Source: Stagonosporopsis chrysanthemi
Taxonomy: Eukaryota; Ascomycota; Dothideomycetes; Pleosporales; Didymellaceae
Length of the DNA: 64,000 nucleotides
Assembly: GCA_022560025.1 (NCBI GenBank)
Contig: JAFISE010000011.1
Span: 267,948 to 331,947 of the forward strand
Direction of reading: 5' to 3'
Within the stretch, counting starts at the first letter, position 1; every line of letters begins with the position of its first letter. Shown one piece after another: positions 33,392-44,817 of the stretch. The translations under genes were made by a program, and so were the position numbers. Below the pieces are notes generated by a model. The model ran no database searches. It was not told where the DNA came from and was given only the letters and a program-made list of their open reading frames with translations.

Positions 33392-36178
33392 CTACGCGGG
33401 GATTTGCGGCACCTGTATATCAAGACCCTGACTCTCCTTGATATCTGTATCTGCAACCTTACTTCCTTTTACACCTAGACCAATGCCTGCCCGCCGCGCC
33501 CTCATCACAGCACGTAGACAACGGCCAACACCCTCGAGATCTCCTAATAATGTGACGTGTCCACGATCGCTCGAAACGACTCCACCTCGAACTACTGAGT
33601 ATCCTGGGGGCACCATAGCCGCGCGCGCAAGCACCACGCCGTCTCCACTTGCAAATGCTAACTCGTCGTAGACATCAGCGCGGGCGATCGCCTCACGAGA
33701 CTCGACCTTGGCGCCGAATACCGTCGGTATTGATTTGCCGTACATGAGAGCTATCGGTGGGTACTCGTTGGCGTCCGAGTGTTTCGGATCGTGGGCCAGC
33801 TCTTCCTTGAATCGTCTGGTCTCTGCCAAGACTCGAGTGAGGTACTTGATGGCCTCATCACGCGAGATAGTCACCGCTGTTGCAGGGTTTGGATCGTTCG
33901 TCGTGTAAGCGGAGCGCGACAGTCGCCGCCCTGTCATCATTTGTGGCTCGACTCCACCGCCTGCAGCTTCAGCGTTGCCTTCCGCCACTTTGTTTGCCAT
34001 GTTCTCCGCTACAGCTTTGTTCGCCTCGCTACTTCCTCGCGATATGCTACCTTTCCGGCTGGGAAATGCTGGGAGAGCCTGCGACATTGCGCTCAAGACA
34101 CCGCTCACGCTAAAACTGCTCTCCTTCGGCGGTTCCGGGCGTGGTAATGGAGGGGCGATGCACGGCGACAACCGCCCTTCGATCCATGTGTTGACATCGA
34201 AAAAGTCGACGGGGTACTCTTCCTTCGTGTACTTGTTGATGAAGCACTTGCCATCGAGAGGTAGTAAGGCATAAGATGTGCGGATGCTGAAATTCACCTG
34301 CGCCGTCAGTACACGAGAGGAGAGTAGGACATCATCGCCGTTTCGAAAGGGACCAAGTATGTTCACACAATTCTGCGGAACACCAGCATACACCACGCCT
34401 GCAACAAGATCTGGTCGATGGTTAATAGCGTGGCGAGTAATCAAACCACCCAACGAATGAGCGACAACGATAGCACCTTTCTTCCCAGCGGGAACGTTCA
34501 CTTGGTTGCACGGGAGAGACTCCAGGAAGTCGATGAGACGTCGCGAAAGGAAGTGTGGTGATAACCGCCAATCGTAACCATAGTTGTGAACTCGCAACTT
34601 TCCGTTCTTGAAGTTCTCGGAAGCTCGTAGCCGCTTAAATAGGCGTTTTGAGATGTCGACAGGTCCAATGTGTGTTAGCATACCATCAGGGATGATAGTT
34701 TGTTCCATTCTTTCGTCTGCGCCCTCATCGAACGGTACCTCCAAATCCACCTTGCGCAGATTGAGGCCGACCTTGATAGGCACCCACAATTGACGGTTTG
34801 GCGGCTCTGCGGAACGCAGAATGGAGCCGCGATACCCTCCGAGGATGACTAGATCGCCTTCTAGCTCTTCGAGCGCCTGTGTGAAGTTGGGGTGGTTATC
34901 GGCTTCTGCGCTGCTGTCTTTGAAAGGTCGCATTGCTCTGAGGGATACGGATGAGCCGTTACGTGGGAATGTGGAGGCACTTGTACGAAGGCTGGGTTTA
35001 CGCGTGGGAATCTCGTCTATTGTTCGGCTGCGAGGCGGCACGCTGCCATTGCGGCTCCGAGACAGATCTTCCCTGTGGGAGAAATTAAAATTTGGTAATG
35101 AGGGACTTGGTAGCTTGAAGTTTGAGTCCTGGAAACTGTCTTTGATCGCCTTGAGTCTGCTATTCACCTGTTCCGACACACTCTCGAATCGTGAGTCGTC
35201 ACCGAGAGAAGAAGCAATCGACTTGGTTTGGTAGAGGAGAAGTGAGCCTTCTGAGTTCGACCTACGAAGCCTAGGCGGTGGTCGATCGTGTGAAACGCGG
35301 GGGGTGCTTCTTGGGATCAGAGTCGAAAGACTGTCGCTCTCAAGCCCACCTTGCGATAGTGGGGTGGTGTTGACTTGTTGTGGCGAGCTTAGACTTCTGC
35401 GACGGCCTAGTTTTGATTCGGAGGTGCCGTCGTGCTGAGACATGGTCTTGGTGCTGGCTGTTTCGATCTGCTTGGGTCGAGAAGACATGCCTGCGGGCGC
35501 TGGTTTCCCACGGTCTTGGTCTAGCGACAGGGCCGAGAAGGATGGAAGCGAGAACGGCAGGTGTTTGGGTGCTTTTGGCAAGTTGAAGGGCACGTATCTT
35601 CGCACCGTCTCGGCCATTGAGCCGCTTGACGATGCTCTTCGCCGACCGTTGTTTAGATGCTGTCGTAGCGAGGCGCGGTGGTCACTTATGCGACCCTGGA
35701 AGGTCTTGGGGCCCGCGCGCCATGGTGAAGGCAGGCGCTCCAGAGCCTCGTCCGAATCTGGACTGGACCCGTATTTGGCCAGCTCCTCAGCTTTCGCAGA
35801 GCGCCTCTCATCGATCTCGCCGGGTGAGGGCACGCCGCGTCGCACTCTGGCGTCTATGACCGCAGTCGCCTGCTGCTCCCAGCCGTCGAAGAGCGCGCCC
35901 CCCTCAACGTCTTCCAATGCGGCGGCCTTCTCAGCAGCAGGTGTTTTGGGCGACGTCAGACGTGTCTGTTGCTGCCCTATGCTAACTCCAATGGCCGACT
36001 GAGCTGTCTCCAGCTCCAGCCGCTGCTCTTGCTCCGTCTCGTCGCCGGACTCGACTGGCGTGAGGTCATCGTCGTCGAGGATCGAGGCGAATTGTATGTC
36101 TGCTAGGGCATGCTGCCGCCGTTCGTGGCTATTCGCATTGACCGAGGCATCGGCCGCCGTTGATGCTGTCGCTGCCAT
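33392..36178 (-). CDS. LCAT-like lipase/acyltransferase
   Basis: 928-aa single-exon protein of the lecithin:cholesterol acyltransferase-like alpha/beta-hydrolase type (PF02450-like). The N-terminal 450 residues are mostly disordered and Ser/Pro/Arg-rich. The catalytic part starts at LVILGGYRGSILRS, continues with LWVPIKVGLNLRKVDLEVP and VHNYGYDWRLSPHFLSRRLIDFLE, and has the nucleophile elbow VAHSLGG with Ser575. VVYAGVPQNCVNILGPFRNGDDVLLSS and FDVNTWIEG follow. The catalytic Asp and His are not certain by eye; the late GRGHVTLLGD-like segment (actual SSDRGHVTLLGDL) is a candidate His region. No signal peptide, so probably cytosolic or membrane-associated. Substrate unknown. Confidence 0.85.
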   Translation of the reverse strand: MAATASTAADASVNANSHERRQHALADIQFASILDDDDLTPVESGDETEQEQRLELETAQSAIGVSIGQQQTRLTSPKTPAAEKAAALEDVEGGALFDGWEQQATAVIDARVRRGVPSPGEIDERRSAKAEELAKYGSSPDSDEALERLPSPWRAGPKTFQGRISDHRASLRQHLNNGRRRASSSGSMAETVRRYVPFNLPKAPKHLPFSLPSFSALSLDQDRGKPAPAGMSSRPKQIETASTKTMSQHDGTSESKLGRRRSLSSPQQVNTTPLSQGGLESDSLSTLIPRSTPRVSHDRPPPRLRRSNSEGSLLLYQTKSIASSLGDDSRFESVSEQVNSRLKAIKDSFQDSNFKLPSPSLPNFNFSHREDLSRSRNGSVPPRSRTIDEIPTRKPSLRTSASTFPRNGSSVSLRAMRPFKDSSAEADNHPNFTQALEELEGDLVILGGYRGSILRSAEPPNRQLWVPIKVGLNLRKVDLEVPFDEGADERMEQTIIPDGMLTHIGPVDISKRLFKRLRASENFKNGKLRVHNYGYDWRLSPHFLSRRLIDFLESLPCNQVNVPAGKKGAIVVAHSLGGLITRHAINHRPDLVAGVVYAGVPQNCVNILGPFRNGDDVLLSSRVLTAQVNFSIRTSYALLPLDGKCFINKYTKEEYPVDFFDVNTWIEGRLSPCIAPPLPRPEPPKESSFSVSGVLSAMSQALPAFPSRKGSISRGSSEANKAVAENMANKVAEGNAEAAGGGVEPQMMTGRRLSRSAYTTNDPNPATAVTISRDEAIKYLTRVLAETRRFKEELAHDPKHSDANEYPPIALMYGKSIPTVFGAKVESREAIARADVYDELAFASGDGVVLARAAMVPPGYSVVRGGVVSSDRGHVTLLGDLEGVGRCLRAVMRARRAGIGLGVKGSKVADTDIKESQGLDIQVPQIPA

Positions 36179-36859
36179 GGTAGCACAGAAGCACCTCTGG
36201 CATGTACGTGTGATGACTACGACGTCAGCACCGCGAAGGAACGTGTTTCTCGCGTTGTGGCAGTGTCACTCCCGGCGCTGCCGGATGCAGGACAGCCACG
36301 AACGTCCGGCGGTCCATCGAGAAAGGGCCATGGCTATAGTTCTACCGGGAAACAGGCCCTGCAACTCCAGAAGCTGCTAACAGCGGAGGGTCTCCGTGAT
36401 GGCACGCGCGTCTCAGCGTATGCGTATCAAGTGCGTATTTCAGATACCCTGGTCACTGGTGGTTGTGCTGCCGTCAGCCACATGACGCAAAGCCACTTCC
36501 CTGTTTGCCTCTCTCAATACTTTCAAGTTAGCACATGCTAATCCTCACCCACCACTCACATACTACAATTTCTACGCGCAGCCTGCGACTACTGTGTATC
36601 TCTACTAGCCTTTGTGATCTACCACGGCCTGCTCTTGGGCGGACTGGTGTGATTGACGGCCACGTGATAGCCTGTCCCACGTGACGCTCTAGACATGCTA
36701 TTGTGGTGAACGAAATTACGCAACATGTTCCTAAATCTAGAACATGTAAAGCTTGTAGAACGCACACAAAGAATACGCACGGCCGGGGCATCGAATGGTA
36801 ACGCAATGATGGCCCTGGATAGTAAGTATTTACTCACACTGCTTTTCATGGAACCCCAG
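36179..36859. other. Intergenic
   Basis: About 680 bp upstream of the LCAT-like gene, containing its promoter. No further gene recognised. Confidence 0.4.
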
Positions 36860-37264
36860 AATGGAAGAACTTGTCCGCTGAGCTCGAATTGCCGTCACTA
36901 CCTCCGGAGTATCTCCCGCCGGAAAAGCCTGCCTCGAGAGAGAATCATCTCAATGACTCTCCCGAGACGACCAACCAACACTTTGCCCTGGGCGCCTGGT
37001 GCATACGGGCCGACCGATTCGGCAAAAGTTCAGGCGCTGCGGGATTATTCGGGATCGACAGGTACCGATTACTTCACAGTGCGCAGGTAGAGCTTTGATC
37101 CGCCTGACCGACAGCAGCCGAACGAGTCACGACTGGACTTTCAGCTTTATGCAGATGAAGTGTGGAGCCAAACGGGACTCGACGCAATCCCGCCTCCACA
37201 CATGAACGCCTCGGCCACATACGGGATGGCGTCACACGAGGATGGCTCGACATTCATATGCTGA
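36860..37264 (+). pseudogene. Eroded unknown coding segment
   Basis: Two plus-strand frames together look protein-coding. The left part reads NLSAELELPSLPPEYLPPE and ends with HFALGAW. In a second frame, PGAYGPTDSAKVQALRDY is followed by GSTGTDYFTV, an in-frame TAG at 37088, and then SFDPPDRQQPNESRLDF, LYADEVWSQTGLDAIPPPH and MASHEDGSTFIC before a stop. An intron-like GTAAGT...CCCCAG precedes it (about 36822-36859). One frame change and one stop must be bypassed to make a protein. Family unknown. A degraded gene is the simplest reading; chance ORFs are possible. Confidence 0.4.
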
Positions 37265-37415
37265 GGCATTTCAGAGGCATTTCGGCTCGATGCGATAGGT
37301 ATCAGTCCATGGCTCTTTCTCGGAATGGTTGCCAGGCTCGGAAATGTGTCTAGACATAAGAAGCGTGCCCCAGAAGTGTCTCTCCATATTAAGCAACTCA
37401 ATCAACAGCTGTCTC

Positions 37416-38201
37416 ATGTCTTCAAGAAACATGTCCCAAGTCCTCATGCTCCCAACTCCTCTTCCTTCGGGCGCTTTTGTTTTGGGACAATTGCTCACGA
37501 ACCCCTTGGAGTTTGACTCAGTCTCCTTCAACCCGACAACCAAGCCTGCCTACAGCAAGCCCACCGTACAATTACACTACGAGGACCTCATTTCTCACGA
37601 TGAAGAGGGGCGTTTTATCTCTAGCCTCGGCAGAACGACCGCACCTTCTAGCAACGCTCTGGTATTGAACGCGGATGAGATGTCTCTTGGTTCGCTTACC
37701 GATCCGTTTGCCGCCTTCGAAGCGCTTCGCCGCGACACCGAAGCCCAGAGTTTTCTTCGCAAATCCGCTCTTCGGCGTCAGCCACTGTACTTCGTCACGG
37801 CGATTCAGAAACTCAAGAATGCCTCCTACCGCCGAGCGCCTGCCGAAGAAGGCTCGGCTGTACATCAGATCCGCTTACCCATGCTCGAGCGTCGTGATTC
37901 CGCTGAACTCGAATCTGAGGAAGAGGATGCAAAAGAATCGGTACTCGCCGTTGAGCTTATGAAGGTGGCATGCCGCGCCGGTTCCAAGGACGAGCCTCAC
38001 ACCCTCGAGGACATCGACTACATTTGGACGTATCACACTCTCGATGAGCCGGACATGCAACTTTCGATTGGCCTTGGCAAGGTGTTGAAGGCGAAAGACA
38101 TGAGGGCCCTCGCTGGCATCGTCATCAATGAAGACCTGGAGCAAAGTCACTACGAGCATTACTTCGACGATGAAGGTCTGGCAGGTTTCTCCAGTGACTA
38201 G
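37416..38201 (+). CDS. Hypothetical protein, faint gasdermin-like features
   Basis: 261 aa in one exon from ATG 37416; an in-frame ATG at 37344 would add 24 residues of no clear character. The product opens with GAFVLGQLLTNPLEF and continues with PTVQLHYEDLISHDEEGRF. A helix-rich stretch FEALRRDTEAQSFLRKS leads into QPLYFVTAIQKLKNASYRR, an alternating strand pattern followed by an acidic loop (ELESEEEDAKES) and YIWTYHTLDEPD. Many fungal proteins of this size have a comparable 'LYxVTxxKxAxxAS' strand, and some of those are gasdermin-like cell-death proteins (HET-Q1/RCD-1 type). That link is inference from pattern only. No protease gene of the HET-Q2 type is adjacent. Confidence 0.65.
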   Translation: MSSRNMSQVLMLPTPLPSGAFVLGQLLTNPLEFDSVSFNPTTKPAYSKPTVQLHYEDLISHDEEGRFISSLGRTTAPSSNALVLNADEMSLGSLTDPFAAFEALRRDTEAQSFLRKSALRRQPLYFVTAIQKLKNASYRRAPAEEGSAVHQIRLPMLERRDSAELESEEEDAKESVLAVELMKVACRAGSKDEPHTLEDIDYIWTYHTLDEPDMQLSIGLGKVLKAKDMRALAGIVINEDLEQSHYEHYFDDEGLAGFSSD

Positions 38202-38774
38202 ACGAACTCGCATGCCCCCCCCCTGTTCATGAAATGTACCGCAGCAATCGGCGTTGATTTCTCAAAGAGCACGATACGCAAGTTCTCGAGCATCCAGGGT
38301 GTAAAACATTGACGACTTGACAGTTGCAATATGCATTGAACAACTTATAGGACAAATGTATGCTACTCAATTTGTTCACACCAACTATTTCGAGAACATG
38401 AACCTCGGCATCTGCATGTGAATTCTTGCCAATAAAACGTTGCCTACCTCTGAGAAAGAGAGCATATATTCGGTGACTGTGGCCATACAGGTGTGACTTC
38501 ATAATCACCACCTGTATGAAGTGGTACCTGTTGAGCGTACTCAGCCGTTAATCTCACCTGCCAAAGAGACGATCAAAATACGGGCCTTTGAAACGCATGT
38601 TATTGTCGTTCAGAGCACGCTGAAAGTGTGCATTACACGAGGTTAAATTTACATGGAATGTGACTGGCAGACTTGGTTTCAGATTACGTATTATGTCTAT
38701 ATTGGTATATTTACAGTTCCTTTTCGTCATCGGAACAAAAAGGCTATACATCGTTCCCCGCTAGTATCCAAAGC
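38202..38774. other. Intergenic, convergent
   Basis: About 570 bp between convergent genes, with a short C-run just after the upstream stop. Nothing else recognised. Confidence 0.5.
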
Positions 38775-40496
38775 TTACAAAGCCAGGATCTTCTCAACAG
38801 CCCGCTCGGCAATGATCATGGTACCCAGTACAGGGTTCGTGGTTAGGGGAGCACTGATTGAGGCATCAACAACGTGAATGTTACTGGTACCAAGGACCGT
38901 AGCATTCGTATCAACGCAAGTCTCGAATCTGCAGCTGGAAGACCAGTGCTGGACGTTGCCGAGAGTGTAATCGGACGGTGTGCTGACCCAGGTGGTGATT
39001 TGTTCCAGAGTGGAGTTGCCAGCAATGTTCAAAGGCTTCAAAGTCTTGGGCAGGGCCTGGAAAATGCTGTGAATGAACTGACCGACAGCCTGCGCGTCGC
39101 GCTTGTCGGAGTAGAAGAAGCCAGACGAGGGTGTGGCGATACCCTTCTCGTCGAGACCGACACGTCCGAAGGAGCGCAGTCCAGAGGTTCCGTACACGTT
39201 CAGGGTGATGGTGCCGTTCTCCATGAAGTCGACAGCGCCGGATGAGTCGATAGTACCCTGGCAGCCAATGGTCTCGTTTCCCTGCTTAACGAAGTCCCAA
39301 AAAGCGCTGGTTTGCGAGCCGAAAGAGTACGGGCCGGAGCGCGACTTCAGGTAGAGATCACGATCAGCCGGGATGGGGTCGGTGTAGTTGTAGTTGTAGG
39401 AGGAGATGGAGTCGGAGAATAGCTCGATGAACGTGTTAGGATTGTCGAAGACTTTGTCACCAACAGCGCTGTTGTTAATCCACTGGCTGGTGGGGAGGGT
39501 GAGTTGACCGGCTGCGGAAAGGTTGCGGAGAGTAGCTGCCTCGCCAATGCCGGACCACATGAGAAGCTGAGGGCTGAGGAGAGCACCACCCGAAAGGATG
39601 ACACGTCCACTCTTAGCGATATTGACAACGGAAGTGGCGTTGGAGCCCTTGAGCTGGATCTCAACACCAGTCGCAGTCTTACCGTGACGAATGACGCGAA
39701 CAACCTTAGTCCCAGTTTGGAAGTGGAAGTTGGGGCGATGGAGCGCAGACAGGAGGTAGGTCTTGACAGGACCGCTTCTCTGGCCACCCTCATAATTGTA
39801 GATGGGGTGGCCAAAGACCTTAGTTTTCTGGTGATTCTCCCAGTTATCGTTGAGGCCGACTTCTGCATAGCCAGCACCGTCAACGAGCCATTCCTTGGCA
39901 GCCTCGAAACCGCTCTGTAGGTAACGCTTGCCATCGGTTGACGGGTTATCAGTCGAGGGCTGCTTAGCATGAACCTTTGCAATCGCACTCTGCATGTCCG
40001 AGTTCTTCCATCCAGCAGGGAAGTACAGGTCCCAATCAGAAGCAGGAGGCTGGAAGAACAGTCCAGCGTTAACGGCAGTGTTACCACCGACTGTACAGCC
40101 CTGGAAGGCATTGACAACATCCGCAGCACATGTCAGATTGCCAGCTACTGAGAAGATGGACTAAAAATATTAGCCTGATACCACAATGCAACGAACAATT
40201 GCAGGACAAACCTTGTAAAGACCAGGAACATCAACGCGGCTGAGCTCAGTACCGTTCAGCCAGCCAGGACGCTCACGACCGCCCGTGATGTAGTATGATG
40301 GACCGCCCTGCTCGAGGAGAAGGGTCTTCTTACCAGCCTCGCTCATGCGATCGGCAACGATAAGACCGGCAGGCCCAGAGCCCACAACAATAACATCGTA
40401 GTCAGCCTCAGAGGTGCAGTTCTTATCCGCGATAGGAGCAGCGCTGGCGATTAGTGCAGTGGATAGCAGAGCTCCCCACGTTTGTGTGACCTTCAT
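38775..40496 (-). CDS. Secreted GMC flavo-oxidoreductase (CDH-like)
   Basis: FAD-dependent glucose-methanol-choline oxidoreductase of 556 aa from exons 40496-40212 and 40160-38775 (51-nt intron). Signal peptide MKVTQTWGALLSTALIASAAPI. ADYDVIVVGSGPAG is the FAD-binding motif. FQGCTVGGNTAVNAGLFFQPPASDWD resembles the flavodehydrogenase domain of cellobiose dehydrogenase (AA3_1), but no cytochrome domain precedes it. GGALLSPQLLMWSGIG is the second GMC signature. The active-site His is in NVQHWSSSC, and TTNPVLGTMIIAERAVEKIL closes the fold with the partner Asn. The electron acceptor and sugar substrate cannot be told from sequence. An upstream in-frame start would spoil the signal peptide. Confidence 0.9.
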
Positions 40497-41714
40497 CTTG
40501 AGCGTGGATGGTCTTAATAGTACTACCGATTTCGTCCCGTGACCCTTGTGATTGACTGCAGGAGGATGCACGTCTAATTCATGGCGGTCATACTATCAAT
40601 ATATCTCACTCCCACGGCAGATTAGCTGCACGTGGCGAGTCGTCTACCATACAACTTTCGCCATGTTGAGAATTCGATCCACCACACGGATACGAAGGAA
40701 GATGACGCTGTAGTTCCAGAGCCCAGTCAACGGTGCAGTGTGGCGCGCCGTGCACAACGCTATCATCACACTTGCGGCTGTTAGTCTCTATTAGTCAACG
40801 ATCCACAGGCCAATTTACGAGAGCCAAATGCTATAGTGGCCTATCTTTGGCAGCACCGATCGCACCTTTCGTCATCTTCGTGAAAAGGCTGACAGTTTCA
40901 GCTGCGGGGCAAAGCCACACTCACTGCACGGGCAAGAGAGGCTGGTGCATGCGTGCATGCGCACGACGGACCTGCGTCAACCGTGAGGAGATCCGATGCT
41001 GTGGGATAAGCGACCGCACACAACGCATCGCGACATTGCATGCTTTGCATCAACCTGAAACGCTTTGACCCAGGGCCGCACAAAGGCCGTTACAGCGCGC
41101 GAGGCGCACTCGCCGGGGTCCACAGTCGGACCGCGCCTTCCGCGCCACCATGGCTCCTCCTCAAGCCTCACCTGCCGACATATGTCCGCCATTACCGCGC
41201 CTTCCATTCGATCGGAATTTACCAGCTTCAAGGTTTTCTGGTTGGCATAAATCCTACAGGATTCTGCAATATAGGGGTTGTCGGGGGAAGGAGGCATCGG
41301 CCCTTCAGTGGAGCACTGTCAGGTGTAGTGCACGGTAGCGTATGTGAGGCATGGCGTGAGACGATGGGAAATAAGAGATTGCAGAGAAAAGCTTTTATGT
41401 GGACGGAAGTGGCAGGCCGAGGGAGGTCTTGTTGTTGTCTGGACAGGCACTTATGCGTGATCGGGACAACTGCACCTGGGTTGATCATCATCTTGCAGCG
41501 AAGTACTGCCGGCCGCGTGCGCACAAGGATCATGTGTTTGAAATACACGGTGAGCAGCAAGCTGGACCACGATCCAGGTACTTGATTGTCTGGTCGCAAG
41601 ACAACTGCTGGGGACTCTCGCACTTTTTTTTCTCCAACCATTTACTTGCTCTAAGAGCTTCAACTGCGGATGAACTGACGGCTTTCTGAGACTGGAGCCG
41701 TCACGTCCATCACC
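40497..41714. other. Divergent intergenic region
   Basis: About 1.2 kb between the divergent GMC and rhodopsin-like genes. No gene called; several antisense ORFs overlap one another and look fortuitous. Confidence 0.5.
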
Positions 41715-42982
41715 ATGGCACCGAACTACCAAATGTTCTACGCCGTAGAGATCACGACGTTATGTCTGGCGGTCGTCTGCTTTACACTACGACTTTCGAA
41801 CCGATATGTGAAGAAGATCAGCACTTTTGTGAGTAGCCAGTCCCACAAAACCCCAGAATCTTTCTTTTCAACTGGGTTGCACACGCTAGCTGGCACCCAT
41901 CTTGTCGATCGCTTGAAGCTGGCACTGACGTCGACAGGATGACCTTGTGCTCGCTATCGCGACAGTGATGTCGGTTTGCATGACTGCCATGGTGTGGCGA
42001 CTATATCATTTAGGCTACGCCTTGGACCTAGATGAGGTTCCAGCCGAGAACAACTACCCGATCGGCAGACTCAGTCTCGCGCTGTTCTCCATGTTTCCCA
42101 TGTGCTACAGTCTGATACGGATCTCGATTCTATTCACTTACCTCAAGTTGTTCCCGTCACAAACCAATCGGTGGCTTTGCTGGGGCCTCTGTATACTACA
42201 GATCGGCTACTCACTGTGGGCTGGTTTGGCCACACTGCTGCAGTGCAAACCCATCAATGCTTACTGGAACAAGACCATCGAGGGATGGGTTTGTCACAGC
42301 CCGCACAGTCAGGACTACGCCATCTTGACGTTGAACAGTTGTTTCGACATGATTGTGTACATCTGGCCAGCACACTACCTGTACAAACTCAACTTGCCTT
42401 TCAGGGCACGAGCTGAGCTCATCATTGCTTTCTCTATTGGCCTTGTGTACGTATATCTGCTTCCTGGGTTCATCGAATGCCCGACTGAACGAGTCTAGTA
42501 ACCTCGGCCTCTCCTTCGCGCGCCTCTCACTGCTCGTTACGATGTACAATACCGAAGAATGGATGCGGTACGGACCACCAGGTGTTCTGATCATCATTGT
42601 TGAGTCCCATGTCGGCATCACGTGCGCCTCGCTACCTTATTTACGATTCCTGTTTGAATTTGTCTCAACGAATTACTTATCAAAATCCGCATACGGAAAC
42701 ACTAAGGATCCTACGAAAGCAAAGCACTCTGATCCTAGCCACCCAAACCATCCTTTCGTGGAGCTTGGAGGTCGGAGTGGTGGAGGTATACAACGAAAGA
42801 CGGACATCGAGATTAGCACATTCAGGGAAGATGGCAGCGAGGAAGACCTTAGGGAGTACGGGAGAAGGGACAAGGCAATGGAAGAGCAGATGCGTAGAGA
42901 CGAAAGGGTGTGGGATGGAGAGGACGTTCAAATAGCAGACCAGACAGTTGGCAAGCACCTACATCCTGGTATGGCAATGTAA
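41715..42982 (+). CDS. Fungal rhodopsin-like integral membrane protein
   Basis: Multi-spanning membrane protein of the fungal rhodopsin-domain family (PF20684 type), 368 aa from exons 41715-41828, 41938-42446 and 42499-42982. Membrane helices are visible at VEITTLCLAVVCFTLRL, LVLAIATVMSVCMTAMVW, LSLALFSMFPMCYSLIRISILFTYLKLF, WLCWGLCILQIGYSLWAGLATLLQC, YAILTLNSCFDMIVYIWPAHYLY, AELIIAFSIGLV and a last one at about VLIIIVESHVGITC. RLSNRYVKK and the QCKPINAYWN loop (CKP motif with a Cys) are family marks. The C-terminal about 100 residues are hydrophilic and charged, in the cytoplasm. The role is unknown; relatives include Pth11-like receptors. The exon 2 donor is the GTACGT at 42447. Confidence 0.85.
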
Positions 42983-43929
42983 TCTAGTTACCGGCGGAAC
43001 GCAGAAAAGTAACTCAACATCAAAATAATCGTAAATATTAAGTACTCTGATGCAAAAGTGTTTCACTGTTTATTCACATCGACTACCTGATAGTAAGCGC
43101 ACAACCAAAGACAAAAGTTCAGTCTTCGGACCGTCTCTTAGAGGCGGAATTTTTTCTGCGGGCTGCAGTCTCCTGGTCGTGTGGACGAAGGTTACTGCTG
43201 TTAGGTGGGCACGTGGCTGCGAAAAGAACAGAGACTCTGAAAACTGTCCTACGTTCCTCTCAACATTGCAGCACAACAGAAAAAGTGACAGAACATCTTG
43301 AGAGACGAACTTGCAGAGCAGGCTTTCCTCTACAATTCAGTGATTCGGTAGGGGTTTAGAAAAGCTGCTGTAGTGTGCTCTCGTTGCAAAGTAGAGCTTG
43401 TGGTCTCCCTCGACTATGAGGTGTTTGCGAGAATGAGGACGATTTTGTATTCGTGTGGTGGGAAAGCAGAACACCAAGTACCTCGACACAGGCTACAGTG
43501 GCGTGTCTTGATTTCGACTCCGCCTGCGACTCTACTACGTCATTGGCCGATGCTGGTAGGCTGGCGAGACCCAAAAGCAGAAGCTCCGAAAAGCCATCAG
43601 ATTAGACAACGCTCTGTCAACAAGATGAATACGATTGATTATCGCGTTGACAAGTGTGTTTGCTGACGTTCACAGTGTTGGTGGAGTCTTGAAACGGCTA
43701 GATGGGTGGCTGAGCAACATTGAATGACGCATGTGTAGGCTACCAATGACGACTGCAGCCTCGCATTGGATTCTGCATGTTTTGACAACCCCGTAATTTG
43801 AAACAATGACAGCTGTGGGGTCGATATTGTTTGTCAAACTAAGTCGATCCAGATAAAGTAGAGATCTTTGCCTTCTCCATCTCGACGTGCACAACCTGCC
43901 CCTTCGCCCGCATTCGTGAGGATACTGAT
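42983..43929. other. Intergenic
   Basis: About 950 bp without a recognised gene. Confidence 0.45.
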
Positions 43930-44817
43930 ATGAAATGCACCGACGTGCCCCAAAAGATGGTACCATACGATAAAACAACAAAATACCAAGACAAGATGAA
44001 GCGATTGGGGTCGCCACGAAATCCGTCATTGGCCGAGCCTTTGATCGTGGGAGGCCATCAGGGCAATGCCAAGTTATCCAAACCCCCCAAAGTTCAATCG
44101 CTTCTTGACAGACCCCGTAACCGGCTCCGGAAGCGAAACGCTGCAATGAAGCTTCTCACTCCGTACACTACCCACCTTGGTTTCCAGACACCTACCAGAA
44201 CACTATATGTGCTTGAGGAGGAATTTTACCCTTACAACACTCTTCCTAGTAGATTTCTCGGCGTATATTCAACAATCGACTCTGTAACCAGTGGGGCAAT
44301 CGAGCACGGCGCGTATACATTCTCAAGAGAAGGGTTACTCGATGGCAGCGAGTACTTGAACGCAGCAGGTCGCATAAGGATCCAAACCCAGGCGCTGCAG
44401 GAGTCTGGGACAGAGGCAGCGGTCTCGATCCGGAGCCATAGTCTTGATGAGCGCTCAGCAAGGCGGAGTCTTCTCGTCAGGTCAGACATCCCACATCCAC
44501 ATTCGGCACTTGACCTGACACGTGCTGGCGCCCAAAGCATAACAAGTCTTAGTGACACGGGCAATGCAAAGGAAATTGTGTACCTGGCAGTCCGGCAAGG
44601 GCCCACTGCTGCACATTGTTTGGGAGTGTTCGTAAGACCATCTCTAGCTTGGGGTGCATGCTTGAAGAACAAAGCAAGCTGCGCTCTATCTGGCACGTTG
44701 AGTGAGGAGATCAGAGATATTGACTCGAATGGGCTGCCACGAGCTACCGCCAGACTGCATGGATGTGGACAGCACATGTGGCTCGTGGTCACTAAGGAGG
44801 TTGGTGCCACCGCTTGA
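43930..44817 (+). CDS. Hypothetical protein, 295 aa
   Basis: Continuous 295-codon frame from ATG 43930 with no intron; I recognise no domain. The N-terminal 75 residues are basic (RPRNRLRKRNAAMK). Then follow RTLYVLEEEFYPYNTLPSRFL and a Gly/Ser segment, RSHSLDERSARRSLLVRSD, and a C-terminal part KEIVYLAVRQGPTAAHCLGVF, with GCGQHMWLVVTKEV near the end. A long antisense ORF (44232-44810) overlaps it, so I rely on length and on the plausible residue mix. Neither signal peptide nor membrane segment is seen. It may be a lineage-specific gene. Confidence 0.5.
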   Translation: MKCTDVPQKMVPYDKTTKYQDKMKRLGSPRNPSLAEPLIVGGHQGNAKLSKPPKVQSLLDRPRNRLRKRNAAMKLLTPYTTHLGFQTPTRTLYVLEEEFYPYNTLPSRFLGVYSTIDSVTSGAIEHGAYTFSREGLLDGSEYLNAAGRIRIQTQALQESGTEAAVSIRSHSLDERSARRSLLVRSDIPHPHSALDLTRAGAQSITSLSDTGNAKEIVYLAVRQGPTAAHCLGVFVRPSLAWGACLKNKASCALSGTLSEEIRDIDSNGLPRATARLHGCGQHMWLVVTKEVGATA

